DNA of 47,247 bases. It comes from Actinomycetota bacterium (GTDB taxonomy: Bacteria; Actinomycetota; Geothermincolia; Geothermincolales; RBG-13-55-18). The stretch covers positions 1 through 47,247 of the forward strand of contig JASEFK010000002.1 of NCBI GenBank assembly GCA_030019255.1. Reading direction: 5' to 3'. Shown piece by piece: positions 40,403 to 47,247 of the stretch; the stretch's first letter is position 1, and the number at the start of each line of letters is the position of its first letter. The notes beneath the pieces were generated by a model. It was not told where the DNA came from, searched no databases, and saw only the letters and a list, made by a program, of their open reading frames with translations. The position numbers and the translations under genes were made by a program.

Positions 40403-41776
40403 TCAGCCCAGGATGCGCTCCACGCAGAGGATGGCCGAGCGAGCCGCCCCCTCGATGGCCAGGCCACGTCCCAGGTAGGTGTCCCCGGCGAAGTAGAGGC
40501 CGTACACGCCCGGGGCCTGAACGTCAGGCTTGAAATCCCCGGTGAGCCCCGGCTTGCGGGCCAGGCCGTCGCAACCCGCGGTGTAATAGGGGATGGCGAA
40601 CTCCACCTCCCCGTCCTCGAAGCGGTACATCTCCTTGACGTCCTCCCAGTGGGCCTCCAGCAGGCGGTCCCGGCTGAACTTGTCCTCCACTTCCTCCGGC
40701 TCCACCACGTTGTCGGTGACCAGGAGGTAGCGGTCGGGCGGGGCCACGCCGGGGTCGAAGGCGGTGGGAGCGAAGGCCTGGAAGGGAAGCCCGGTGCGCG
40801 GGGAACGCAGGGCGGACATGAAAACCGTGCGCTCGTAAAGCGGTCTGCGGGTGGCGATGATGTAACCCAAAAGGCCGGTGCGCTCCCCGCGGATGTCCTC
40901 GATACGCTTCAGCCACCAGGAGGGAAGCGGGGAGTAGCGCCGGTCGAAGTCCAGGACTTTGTCCAGGTGCCAGATGGGAAGGGCCAGCACCACCAGGGGG
41001 GCGGTGACCAGGTCGGTGGAGGGGACGCGCCATTCCCGGGCGATGGGGCTTCCACCCTCCCGGGCCACCTTCACCCCGATTACCTTGCGCCCCTCGAAGA
41101 CCACCATCTCCACCCTGCGGCCCAGCTCCAGCCGGCCTCCCATTTCCTGGAAGGCAACCGCCAGGGGGTTGATTATCCCACCCATGCCTCCCCGGGGATA
41201 GGCGGCGATGAGCACCGCGCGTCCCTTGCGCAGGGCTTCCCGGGCGATGTACAGGCACTCCCCCGCGGACTGCTCGCGGGTGTCGGGAATGGTGGTCATG
41301 ATCATGCTCATGTTCTCCCACACCTCGCGCAGGCTGCCGGAGATGCCCTTCTCGTCCAGCCACTGGTCGAAGGAGCGGTTGTCCCAGGCCCGGAAGTCTT
41401 CCTCCTCCATGGCCGCCACCCCCTTCATGACCTCGATGAAGAGGGCCTTCTCCTCGTCCGTGAGGCGGATGAAGGACTGCATGTCCCGCCACTCCCCGTC
41501 CTGGTAGAGGTCCAGGGTGGTGGAAAAGGAGGCCCACTCGAACTCCACCCCCACCCTGGTCCCCAGCTGGTGGCAGTACCCCTTGTCCCCCATCTCGATG
41601 AGGTGCAGGCCGGTGTCCACCCGGTAGCCTCCCGGCAGGTCGTAGGACTGCATGCGGCCTCCCGGCCGGGGATACGTCTCCAAAAGGAGGGTCCTCTTCC
41701 CCGCCTGCTGCAGCTGGGTGGCCACCCCCAGCCCAGCGATACCCGCACCCACCACGATGGCGTCGTAGTCGCTCAT
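40403..41776 (-). CDS. FAD-dependent oxidoreductase, phytoene-desaturase/amine-oxidase superfamily
   Basis: 457 residues. AIVVGAGIAGLGVATQLQQAGKRTLLLE binds the ADP part of FAD; PRPGGRMQSY is the GG motif; VYGLYFAGDTYLGRGLAIEGAARSA is the C-terminal FAD block. AAYPRGGMGGIINPLAVAFQEMGGRLELGRRVEMV is typical of carotenoid-desaturase/isomerase-like proteins. No carotenoid pathway is present, so the substrate is open. GGGAGGGAGTGG precedes the ATG. The MoaD/ThiS-like gene lies 96 bases upstream on the same strand and may be in the same transcript. It is distantly similar to the flavoprotein at 6.3 kb. Confidence 0.86.
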   Translation of the reverse strand: MSDYDAIVVGAGIAGLGVATQLQQAGKRTLLLETYPRPGGRMQSYDLPGGYRVDTGLHLIEMGDKGYCHQLGTRVGVEFEWASFSTTLDLYQDGEWRDMQSFIRLTDEEKALFIEVMKGVAAMEEEDFRAWDNRSFDQWLDEKGISGSLREVWENMSMIMTTIPDTREQSAGECLYIAREALRKGRAVLIAAYPRGGMGGIINPLAVAFQEMGGRLELGRRVEMVVFEGRKVIGVKVAREGGSPIAREWRVPSTDLVTAPLVVLALPIWHLDKVLDFDRRYSPLPSWWLKRIEDIRGERTGLLGYIIATRRPLYERTVFMSALRSPRTGLPFQAFAPTAFDPGVAPPDRYLLVTDNVVEPEEVEDKFSRDRLLEAHWEDVKEMYRFEDGEVEFAIPYYTAGCDGLARKPGLTGDFKPDVQAPGVYGLYFAGDTYLGRGLAIEGAARSAILCVERILG

Positions 41777-41872
41777 TCCACTCCCTCCCTTTCAACACCT
41801 CCCCCTCCCGGAATGGCGTAACTCCCGTAAGGGCGATCGATGGTCCTCGGCCGCCGCTTTTGCGGCACATGC

Positions 41873-42151
41873 TCATCCTCCGGCCATGCGAGAAAGGAGG
41901 AATATCTCGTCCCCGTCGCGCAAGGGGGTGTCCGCGCCGGAAGAGGGCTCCCCCTTGCGCATGGCCACGATGAGGGGATGAAACCTCTCGTTCTCCGCGT
42001 CCCACATCTGGGCCGGCATGCGCGAGGCGTATTCCCTTCCCACCATCTTCAGCAGGTCTCCCAGGCGGGAACCCTCCGGCAGCTCGAATTCCTTTTCCTT
42101 GTCACCCAGGTGATGCCGTATCAAGCCCGTGAAACGCACCCTCACCCGCAT
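41873..42151 (-). CDS. MoaD/ThiS-family sulfur carrier or ubiquitin-like protein
   Basis: 92 residues in a beta-grasp pattern: VRVRFTGLIRHHLGDKEKEFELPEGSRLGDLLKMVG, then DTPLRDGDEIFLLSRMAGG with the C-terminal Gly-Gly that is adenylated and thiocarboxylated in MoaD and ThiS. Its length suits MoaD. No MoaE, MoeB, ThiG or tungsten/aldehyde oxidoreductase gene is nearby; the only same-strand neighbour is the flavoprotein. It may support molybdopterin or tungstopterin synthesis encoded elsewhere. The start is ATG 42151 with GGGGGA six bases before it; ATG 42157 would be too close to that site. Confidence 0.82.
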   Translation of the reverse strand: MRVRVRFTGLIRHHLGDKEKEFELPEGSRLGDLLKMVGREYASRMPAQMWDAENERFHPLIVAMRKGEPSSGADTPLRDGDEIFLLSRMAGG

Positions 42152-42330
42152 CGGCATTCCCCCAATAACTCGACCTTCCGGCCAAATAGGCCTAGCCGAG
42201 CTGTTTTCCGATCCCGCGTCAGCTCTTCAATAAATTAACCCGTGGGGTCTTTCTCTTCCAAGTCTTTCCTTGCACATCGAAGGTTAAGGGGGCCGGGGAT
42301 GACTGCCGGCCTCGCGTGGTTACCTCCCCT

Positions 42331-43485
42331 TCAGAGCTTGCCCAGGAGGAGGCGGCTGATGATCAGCTTCTGGATCTCCGAGGTGCCCGCCCCGATGGTC
42401 CCCAGCTTGGCGTCCCGCAGAGTCCTCTCCACCGGGTACTCGCGGATGTACCCGTAGCCGCCGAAGATCTGCACCGCCTCGCTGGCCACCCGGAAGGCGG
42501 CCTCGGTGACGAAGAGCTTGCACACGCAGGCCTCCATCATGGCCGGGATGCCCTGGTCCTTCATCCAGGCCACCCGGTAGACAAGCAGCCGCGCGGCGTC
42601 CAGCAGGCACTTCATCTCGGCTATCTTGAAGGCCACCGCCTGGAACTTGCCGATGGGCTTCCCGAACTGCTTGCGTTCCCGGGCGTATTCCACGCAGCGC
42701 TCGATGTTGGCCTCCATGCCTCCCACCGCCGGGGCCACCATGATGGCGCGCTCCCATTCCAGGGTGGCCTTGCCCACTCCATAGAAGCCTTCGCCTTCGG
42801 CCCCCAGGAGGTTCTCCGCCGGGACGCGGCAGTCGGTGAAGACCAGCTCGGCGGTGGGGGAGGTGCGGTTGCCCATCTTGTCCAGCTCCTTGCTCACCTC
42901 GAAACCGCCGAACTCCTTCTCCACAATGAAGGCGCTGATGCCCGCGCCGCCCTTCTCCTTGTCCGTCACCGCCATAACGATGCACAGGTCGGCAATAGGG
43001 CCGTTGGTGATGAACATCTTAGTTCCGTTGATGACGTAGTAGTCGCCGTCGCGCACCGCGGTGGTCTTAATGGAGGCGGCATCGGAGCCGGCGTCGGGCT
43101 CGGTAAGCCCAAAGCAGCTTATCTTCTCCCCGCTGCAGATGGACGGGAGGTACTTCTTCTTCTGCTCCTCCGTCCCCATCACCCATATGGGCACGGCCCC
43201 GATTATGGTGTGGGCGCCCCAGGAGAGGGACATCCCGGCGTCGCCGCCCCCGGCCCCGAAGGCGTCCATGGCGATGGCCGTGTCCAGGGCGCCGGCGCCG
43301 GAGCCGCCGTACTCCTCAGGGAAGGGCAGGCCGAGCAGGCCCATGTCTGCCATTTTCTTCCATCCCTCCCAGAAGAATTCCCCCTTGCGGTCGTATTCCT
43401 CGGTGTAGGGGGCGATCTCCTTGGCGGCGAATTCCTTGACCTCCTTGAAGAAGGCCTTCTGTTCCGGAGAGAGCTCGAAGTCCAT
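42331..43485 (-). CDS. Acyl-CoA dehydrogenase (isovaleryl/long-chain type active site)
   Basis: 384 residues, full length. CFGLTEPDAGSDAASIKTTA, YVINGTKMFITNGPIADLCIVMAVTD, FGGFEVSKELDKMGNRTSPTAELVFTDCRVP and the FAD-binding CVEYARERKQFGKPI are family blocks, and VQIFGGYGYIREYPVERTLRDAKL is present. The C-terminal region reads GTIGAGTSEIQK, lacking the YEGT Glu. Isovaleryl- and long-chain-acyl-CoA dehydrogenases have the same GAGTSE and place their base in helix G, matching the LEWERAI here. It delivers electrons to electron-transfer flavoprotein. AAGGAGGTAGAGG precedes the ATG. It is probably downstream of the second dehydrogenase in one transcript. Confidence 0.92.
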   Translation of the reverse strand: MDFELSPEQKAFFKEVKEFAAKEIAPYTEEYDRKGEFFWEGWKKMADMGLLGLPFPEEYGGSGAGALDTAIAMDAFGAGGGDAGMSLSWGAHTIIGAVPIWVMGTEEQKKKYLPSICSGEKISCFGLTEPDAGSDAASIKTTAVRDGDYYVINGTKMFITNGPIADLCIVMAVTDKEKGGAGISAFIVEKEFGGFEVSKELDKMGNRTSPTAELVFTDCRVPAENLLGAEGEGFYGVGKATLEWERAIMVAPAVGGMEANIERCVEYARERKQFGKPIGKFQAVAFKIAEMKCLLDAARLLVYRVAWMKDQGIPAMMEACVCKLFVTEAAFRVASEAVQIFGGYGYIREYPVERTLRDAKLGTIGAGTSEIQKLIISRLLLGKL

Positions 43486-43546
43486 CCTCTACCTCCTTTT
43501 TCCTCATCCGTTGCTCTCTTGCGAGGCCCTCCCTCTTACCTCTCAT

Positions 43547-43598
43547 GACGGGGGCGGCGGAGGTTCGCCGGTCCGGGAGGACCCTGCGGGCCCCCGTC
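43547..43598 (-). other. Nested inverted repeat between the two acyl-CoA dehydrogenase genes
   Basis: GACGGGGGC (43547-43555) pairs with GCCCCCGTC (43590-43598); within the loop GGTCC-GGGA-GGACC forms a second stem. On the minus strand it lies between the stop of one dehydrogenase and the start of the next. Without a U-run it would act as an RNA structure or weak attenuator. Confidence 0.55.
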
Positions 43599-43651
43599 GC
43601 CGGCCGCCTAATATACTAACATCACTTCCGGCCGGGTTCATCACCCCGTCC

Positions 43652-44794
43652 TCAGCGCCCCAGCAGGGAACGGGCCATGACGATGCGCTGGATCTGGTTG
43701 GTCCCGTCCCAGATCTGGTTTATCTTGGCGTCCCGCATGAGCTTCTCCACCGGGTAATCGCGCATGTAGCCGTAGCCGCCGAAGACCTGCACCACGTCGG
43801 TGGTCACCCGCATGGCCATGTCCGAGCAGAAGGTCTTGGCCATGGCCGCCTCCCGGGTGAAGGGCATCCCCTGCGTCTCCAGCCAGGCGGCCTTGTAGTA
43901 CATGAGCCTGCCCGCCTCGATGTCCATGTCCATGTCCGCCAGCATGAACTGGATGGCCTGGTTCTCGATGATGGGGCGTCCGAACTGCACCCGCTGCCGG
44001 GCGTAATCCACCGCCGCTTCCAGGGCGGCCCGGGCGATGCCCACCGAGTTGGAGGCCACGGACACGCGGGCCTTGTCCAGGGTGATCATGGCGATCTTGA
44101 AGCCCTGTCCCTCCTCTCCCAGGCGATCCTCCACCGGCACCCGGCAGTCGGAGAGGATGACCTCCGAGGTCACCGAGGCGCGCACCCCCATCTTGCGCTC
44201 CTTCTTGCCCCCGGAGAGACCTGGCGTCCCCTTGGGCACCAGGAAGCAGGAGAGGCCCCGGGTACCCCTGGAGGGGTCGGTGGAGGCGTACACGGTGTGC
44301 AGGTCGGCGATGCCCCCGTTGGAGATGAAGCACTTGCTGCCGTTGATCACGTAATAATCCCCGTCCCGGACGGCGGTGGACTTCACCGCCCCGGCGTCCG
44401 AGCCGGCCTCCGGCTCGGTGAGGGCCATGGCCGCCAGGGAGGGGCGGGAGGTGAGGTCGGTGAGATACTTCCGCTTCTGTTCCTCGCTTCCGGCCACCAA
44501 AAGAGGGGTCACCCCCAGGTTGTTGGCCCCCAGGATGGTGGCGAATCCACAGCACCCCCAGGCCAGCTCCTCATTCACGATGCAGGCGGTGAGGAAGTCC
44601 ATGCCCTGCCCCCCGTACTCCTCGGGCACGTAGGTGTAGGTAAGGCCGGCCCGGAAGGCCTTTTCCACGAACCACTCTGGGTATTCCTCCCGCTCGTCGT
44701 ACTCCGCGGCCACCGGCCGGATCTCCCGCTCCGCGAACTCATGGGCCACCTTGCGGACGGCCTCCTGCTCCTCGGTCAATTGGAAGGAAATCAC
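43652..44794 (-). CDS. Acyl-CoA dehydrogenase with Asp at the catalytic-base position
   Basis: 380 residues. Blocks: AMALTEPEAGSDAGAVKSTAV, YVINGSKCFISNGGIADLHTVYA, KERKMGVRASVTSEVILSDCRVP, VDYARQRVQFGRPI, VQVFGGYGYMRDYPVEKLMRDAKI. The active-site segment is NQIWDGTNQIQR, where most short/medium-chain enzymes have YEGT, so the general base is Asp rather than Glu; the alternative helix-G position carries LDKAR, not Glu. Activity is still plausible but substrate or reaction may differ. It starts at GTG 44794 seven bases after GGGAGGT; the ATG at 44818 is less favoured. The enoyl-CoA hydratase lies 36 bases upstream. Confidence 0.92.
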   Translation of the reverse strand: MISFQLTEEQEAVRKVAHEFAEREIRPVAAEYDEREEYPEWFVEKAFRAGLTYTYVPEEYGGQGMDFLTACIVNEELAWGCCGFATILGANNLGVTPLLVAGSEEQKRKYLTDLTSRPSLAAMALTEPEAGSDAGAVKSTAVRDGDYYVINGSKCFISNGGIADLHTVYASTDPSRGTRGLSCFLVPKGTPGLSGGKKERKMGVRASVTSEVILSDCRVPVEDRLGEEGQGFKIAMITLDKARVSVASNSVGIARAALEAAVDYARQRVQFGRPIIENQAIQFMLADMDMDIEAGRLMYYKAAWLETQGMPFTREAAMAKTFCSDMAMRVTTDVVQVFGGYGYMRDYPVEKLMRDAKINQIWDGTNQIQRIVMARSLLGR

Positions 44795-44830
44795 CTCTGG
44801 CACCTCCCTCGCTCGCATTTTCCCTGCGAC

Positions 44831-45628
44831 CTACCTGCCCTTGAAGGCGGGCTTGCGCTTCTCGATAAAGGCCCGCATGCCCTCCTTCTGGTCCTCGGTG
44901 GAAAAGAGAAGGCTGAAGCACTTGCGCTCGTAGGCCAGGCCGGTATAGAGGTCGGTGTTCATCCCCTCGTTCACGCAGGCCTTGGCGCAGGCCAGGGCCA
45001 CGGCCCCGTTGCGGATGCAGCGCCGGGCAAGTTCCCTGGCCTCGTCCATGAGCCTGTCCACCGGGACCACCTTGTTCACCAGCCCCATCTCCCGGCAGGC
45101 CTGGGCGTCGAAGAAGGAGCCGGTGAAGATCATCTCCTTGGCCCGGTGGGGCCCGATCAGGCGGGGCAGGCGCTGGGTCCCCCCCGCCCCGGGGATGATG
45201 CCCAGGGTGATCTCCGGCATGCCGAAGACGGCGGTCTCCGAGGCCACGATCATGTCGCAGACCAGGGCCAGCTCGCATCCCCCTCCCAGGGCGTAGCCGC
45301 TGACGGCGGCGATCACCGGCTTGGGAATGCGCTCGATCTTCTCGAACCCGGAGAGGTCGGCTCCGTAGGCGTTGAGCATGTCCGGGGCGTACTTTCCGGC
45401 CATCTCCTTGATGTCACCACCGGCGGCGAAGACCTCCTCCCCGCCGGTGACGATCACCGCCCGCACGGAATCGTCCCGCGCCAGCATGTCCGCCGCCCGG
45501 CCCAGCTCGGCGATGAGCTCCAGGTTGAGGGCGTTCCTGGCCTCCGGGCGGTTCAGCCGCAGCACAGCTATGCCCTCCTCGTCACGTTCCACCAGAAGGT
45601 ACCTGAATTCCGCGGTCTCAGTGCCCAT
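44831..45628 (-). CDS. Enoyl-CoA hydratase/isomerase (crotonase family)
   Basis: 265 residues from ATG 45628, which has GAGGAGGCGAG before it. FAAGGDIKEMAG and YALGGGCELALVCDM form the oxyanion hole and CoA site. Both catalytic Glu of true hydratases are present, in MPEITLGIIPGAGGTQRLPR and in HRAKEMIFTG. It hydrates trans-2-enoyl-CoA in beta-oxidation. It is followed in the same direction by two acyl-CoA dehydrogenases, forming a fatty- or branched-acyl-CoA degradation or synthesis unit; no thiolase or hydroxyacyl-CoA dehydrogenase is in the window. Confidence 0.93.
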   Translation of the reverse strand: MGTETAEFRYLLVERDEEGIAVLRLNRPEARNALNLELIAELGRAADMLARDDSVRAVIVTGGEEVFAAGGDIKEMAGKYAPDMLNAYGADLSGFEKIERIPKPVIAAVSGYALGGGCELALVCDMIVASETAVFGMPEITLGIIPGAGGTQRLPRLIGPHRAKEMIFTGSFFDAQACREMGLVNKVVPVDRLMDEARELARRCIRNGAVALACAKACVNEGMNTDLYTGLAYERKCFSLLFSTEDQKEGMRAFIEKRKPAFKGR

Positions 45629-46174
45629 CTCGCCTCCTCGTTCCTTTCCCTTCATGCCCGCGCCTGCCGGCGGCGAGGCCCTCTCCGCCGCCGTCCATCG
45701 GCAGGTCACCCGAAGCCCACGGCATCCGCGCTCATTTCGCCCCCCGCCTCATCCCTCCTCCGGCACGCGAGAAGATCACCTCTCGACGGCAACGTGGGCG
45801 CCTTCGCGCCTCTCTCCAACGCCGGGAGGAAACAGGAGGTCGAGGAAATATTTTCCACATACATCGCTCACTCCCTTCGGCGACGGGAGGAATATACCGG
45901 TGGACGATCTACACCTCGGTTTCCCGCCCCCGGGCGCGATAAACGCGCCGGATATATGGAAAACGAAATCGCTGAACGCGCGTGAAGCGGAAACGGCGAC
46001 CGGCCGATGGAAAGGGCCGCCCCTCAAGATGCCGTAGAATCGGGCATCCCGAAGGTGCTGCCGCCCGGATGCCGAACCCGGTGGGCTTGCCGGCGACCGG
46101 AACCCCGCGATGCCCACCCTGAAGCCTATGCCCGTCCTCTCCCGGTATGACCGGCGATATCCCAGAGAAGATCT
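45629..46174. other. Intergenic region between the two hydratase genes
   Basis: No gene supported. Two structured spots: the operator-like palindrome GGAAATATTTTCC (45844-45856) and a GGCGCG-ATAAA-CGCGCC hairpin (45933-45949). Either may belong to control of the hydratase-dehydrogenase unit that starts at 45628. Confidence 0.45.
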
Positions 46175-47086
46175 TCACTCGAAGAGGTCTTCCTCTTCTC
46201 CGCCCTCCCCCTCCCCGCCTTCCCAGTCGGAATCGCTCCCCGGAGCCTTGGACTCATTCTCCGTGGCTCCGGCCCTCTCTTCGGCGGCCCTTCCTTCATC
46301 CACGCCGGTGGACATTTCCTGCGAGACCCTCTTCTCTGCGAAGCGGCGCATGCTGCGCGCCGGATCGCCGCTCGCGAAGCAGGTGGAAAAGGATTCCAGT
46401 TCGAGCTCCATGCCCCGGGTGAGATCCAGGTCCAGGGAACGATTCAGGCAGCGCTTGGCCAGGTAGATGGCCGTCCTTCCTCCCTGGGACACCTTCTCCA
46501 CCCATTCCCGCACCCGGGAGACCAGTTCCTCCTCCCCCACCACCTGGTTCACTAGCCCCCACGCCGCGGCCGTCTCCGCGTCCACCACACGCCCGGCGAG
46601 AAGCATCTCGCGAGCCCTTCGCAGCCCCACCAGGCGGGCCAGCCTCTGGGTCCCGCCCCCGGAGGGGATCATTCCCAGCCGGACCTCGGGAAATGCAAAG
46701 CGCGCTCCCGGGGTGGCCAGGGCCAGGTCGCAGGCCAGGCAGATCTCCAGCCCCAGCCCCATGGCCACGCCGTTCACCGCGGCGATGGTGGGCAGGGAGA
46801 GCTCGGCTATGCGGTCGGTGATCATCTGGGCCTCCCGGGCGCGCCGTCGCGCCGCCAGCGGCGTGGCACCCTCCAGTTCGCTCAGTTCCATCCCCGCGCA
46901 GAAGGCGTTCCCTCGGCCGGTGAAGACCACCGCCCGGACCTCGCCGCGGGATTCGAGGGCATTCAGGCAGGCCCAGAGGTCTCGGGCCGAACCCGGTTGC
47001 AGGGCGTTGAGCCTCTCCGGACGGTTGAAATATATCCATCCGGCGCCGTCGACCACCTCCCAGGCGATGGAGCCCCGTTCCTCCAT
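46175..47086 (-). CDS. Enoyl-CoA hydratase/isomerase with acidic C-terminal tail
   Basis: 303 residues from ATG 47086, preceded by AAGGGGG. FCAGMELSELEG and VAMGLGLEICLACDL give the CoA and oxyanion sites; FPEVRLGMIPSGGGTQRLAR and RAREMLLAG retain both catalytic Glu. The last about 45 residues are rich in Glu, Gly and Asp (EGGEGEGGEEEDLFE), absent from ordinary crotonases and probably disordered. The remainder has ordinary length. It is separated from the hydratase-dehydrogenase group by a 546-base gap and may be transcribed alone. Confidence 0.9.
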   Translation of the reverse strand: MEERGSIAWEVVDGAGWIYFNRPERLNALQPGSARDLWACLNALESRGEVRAVVFTGRGNAFCAGMELSELEGATPLAARRRAREAQMITDRIAELSLPTIAAVNGVAMGLGLEICLACDLALATPGARFAFPEVRLGMIPSGGGTQRLARLVGLRRAREMLLAGRVVDAETAAAWGLVNQVVGEEELVSRVREWVEKVSQGGRTAIYLAKRCLNRSLDLDLTRGMELELESFSTCFASGDPARSMRRFAEKRVSQEMSTGVDEGRAAEERAGATENESKAPGSDSDWEGGEGEGGEEEDLFE

Positions 47087-47247
47087 CTCAGCCCCCTTCA
47101 AAAGCTTGGAAAGATGCCCTTTCCTCTCTCGGATGGTGAAACCCCATGGGCGCGCGCCCCCCGGCGTCACTCTCCGGCCACTACAGGACGGAGCCTGCAG
47201 CTTACGGCGGCTAACCTGCTTGCCGCCGGAATAATCATAAGGGTCCG

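Noticed and set aside
43421-45985. 854-codon plus-strand frame across the acyl-CoA dehydrogenase and hydratase genes
   Set aside because: It runs antisense through three well-supported genes and has His/Leu/Gly/Val-rich shadow composition.
1-47247. CRISPR arrays, tRNA or rRNA genes
   Set aside because: No regularly spaced repeats of CRISPR type, no T-loop GGTTCGAATCC-like signatures and no rRNA segments were seen by eye; a covariance-model search would be decisive.

Overview
The window is a G+C-rich bacterial chromosome segment (roughly two thirds G+C by eye; not computed). It has tightly packed genes, Shine-Dalgarno starts with frequent GTG/TTG, and several genes that look leaderless. It holds Wood-Ljungdahl genes, a six-gene Rnf complex, an oxygen-sensitive glycyl-radical enzyme and several radical/Fe-S proteins, so the organism is very probably an anaerobe with acetogen-like C1 and energy metabolism. 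The mix of high G+C, leaderless starts and acetogen-type genes would fit a deep-branching anaerobic actinobacterium (for example the Geothermincolia group). That placement is inference, not something the sequence proves. I saw no rRNA, tRNA, CRISPR array or intact transposase.

Layout. (1) 1-4.3 kb, minus strand: fhs, a RACo-like corrinoid-protein activator and a CooC-like ATPase cut by the window edge, behind a good promoter. (2) 4.4-9.5 kb: DUF2267 protein, alpha/beta hydrolase, FAD oxidoreductase behind a tandem repeat, isochorismatase-like hydrolase, small membrane protein, methyltransferase. (3) 9.5-15 kb: alpha-glucan genes (GH57 branching enzyme, GT4 glycosyltransferase), an orphan ADP-forming acyl-CoA synthetase alpha-type subunit and GalT; GalT is coupled to an acyltransferase and a methyltransferase with a leaderless-type promoter. 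(4) 16.8-20.4 kb: NusG-II protein plus an ECF transporter whose S component is fused to its first ATPase. (5) 20.4-23.7 kb: DUF4234 and DUF2752 membrane proteins, a prepilin-like protein, a degenerate GGDEF protein and an RseC-like protein. (6) 24.4-29.6 kb: rnfCDGEAB. (7) 29.6-32.3 kb: an unrecognised 388-residue protein and a flavoprotein. (8) 32.4-38 kb, minus strand: acyl-CoA dehydrogenase, glycyl-radical enzyme of unassigned substrate, its activase and a PPOX-fold protein, with a Rex-like palindrome ahead of the radical enzyme. (9) 38.5-42.2 kb: B12-type radical SAM protein, FAD desaturase/amine-oxidase-like protein, MoaD/ThiS-like protein. (10) 42.3-47.1 kb: two acyl-CoA dehydrogenases and two enoyl-CoA hydratases.

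How it fits together. Formyl-THF synthesis and corrinoid-protein activation serve the Wood-Ljungdahl pathway. Rnf couples ferredoxin:NAD+ electron transfer to an ion gradient. The acyl-CoA dehydrogenases and hydratases feed reduced flavin and NADH into that economy. RseC, Rnf and an ECF/NusG-II module within 8 kb suggest a membrane redox neighbourhood. The least explained unit is the glycyl-radical operon with its acyl-CoA dehydrogenase and PPOX partners. The gene-free stretches hold promoters, palindromes and several diverged local duplications.
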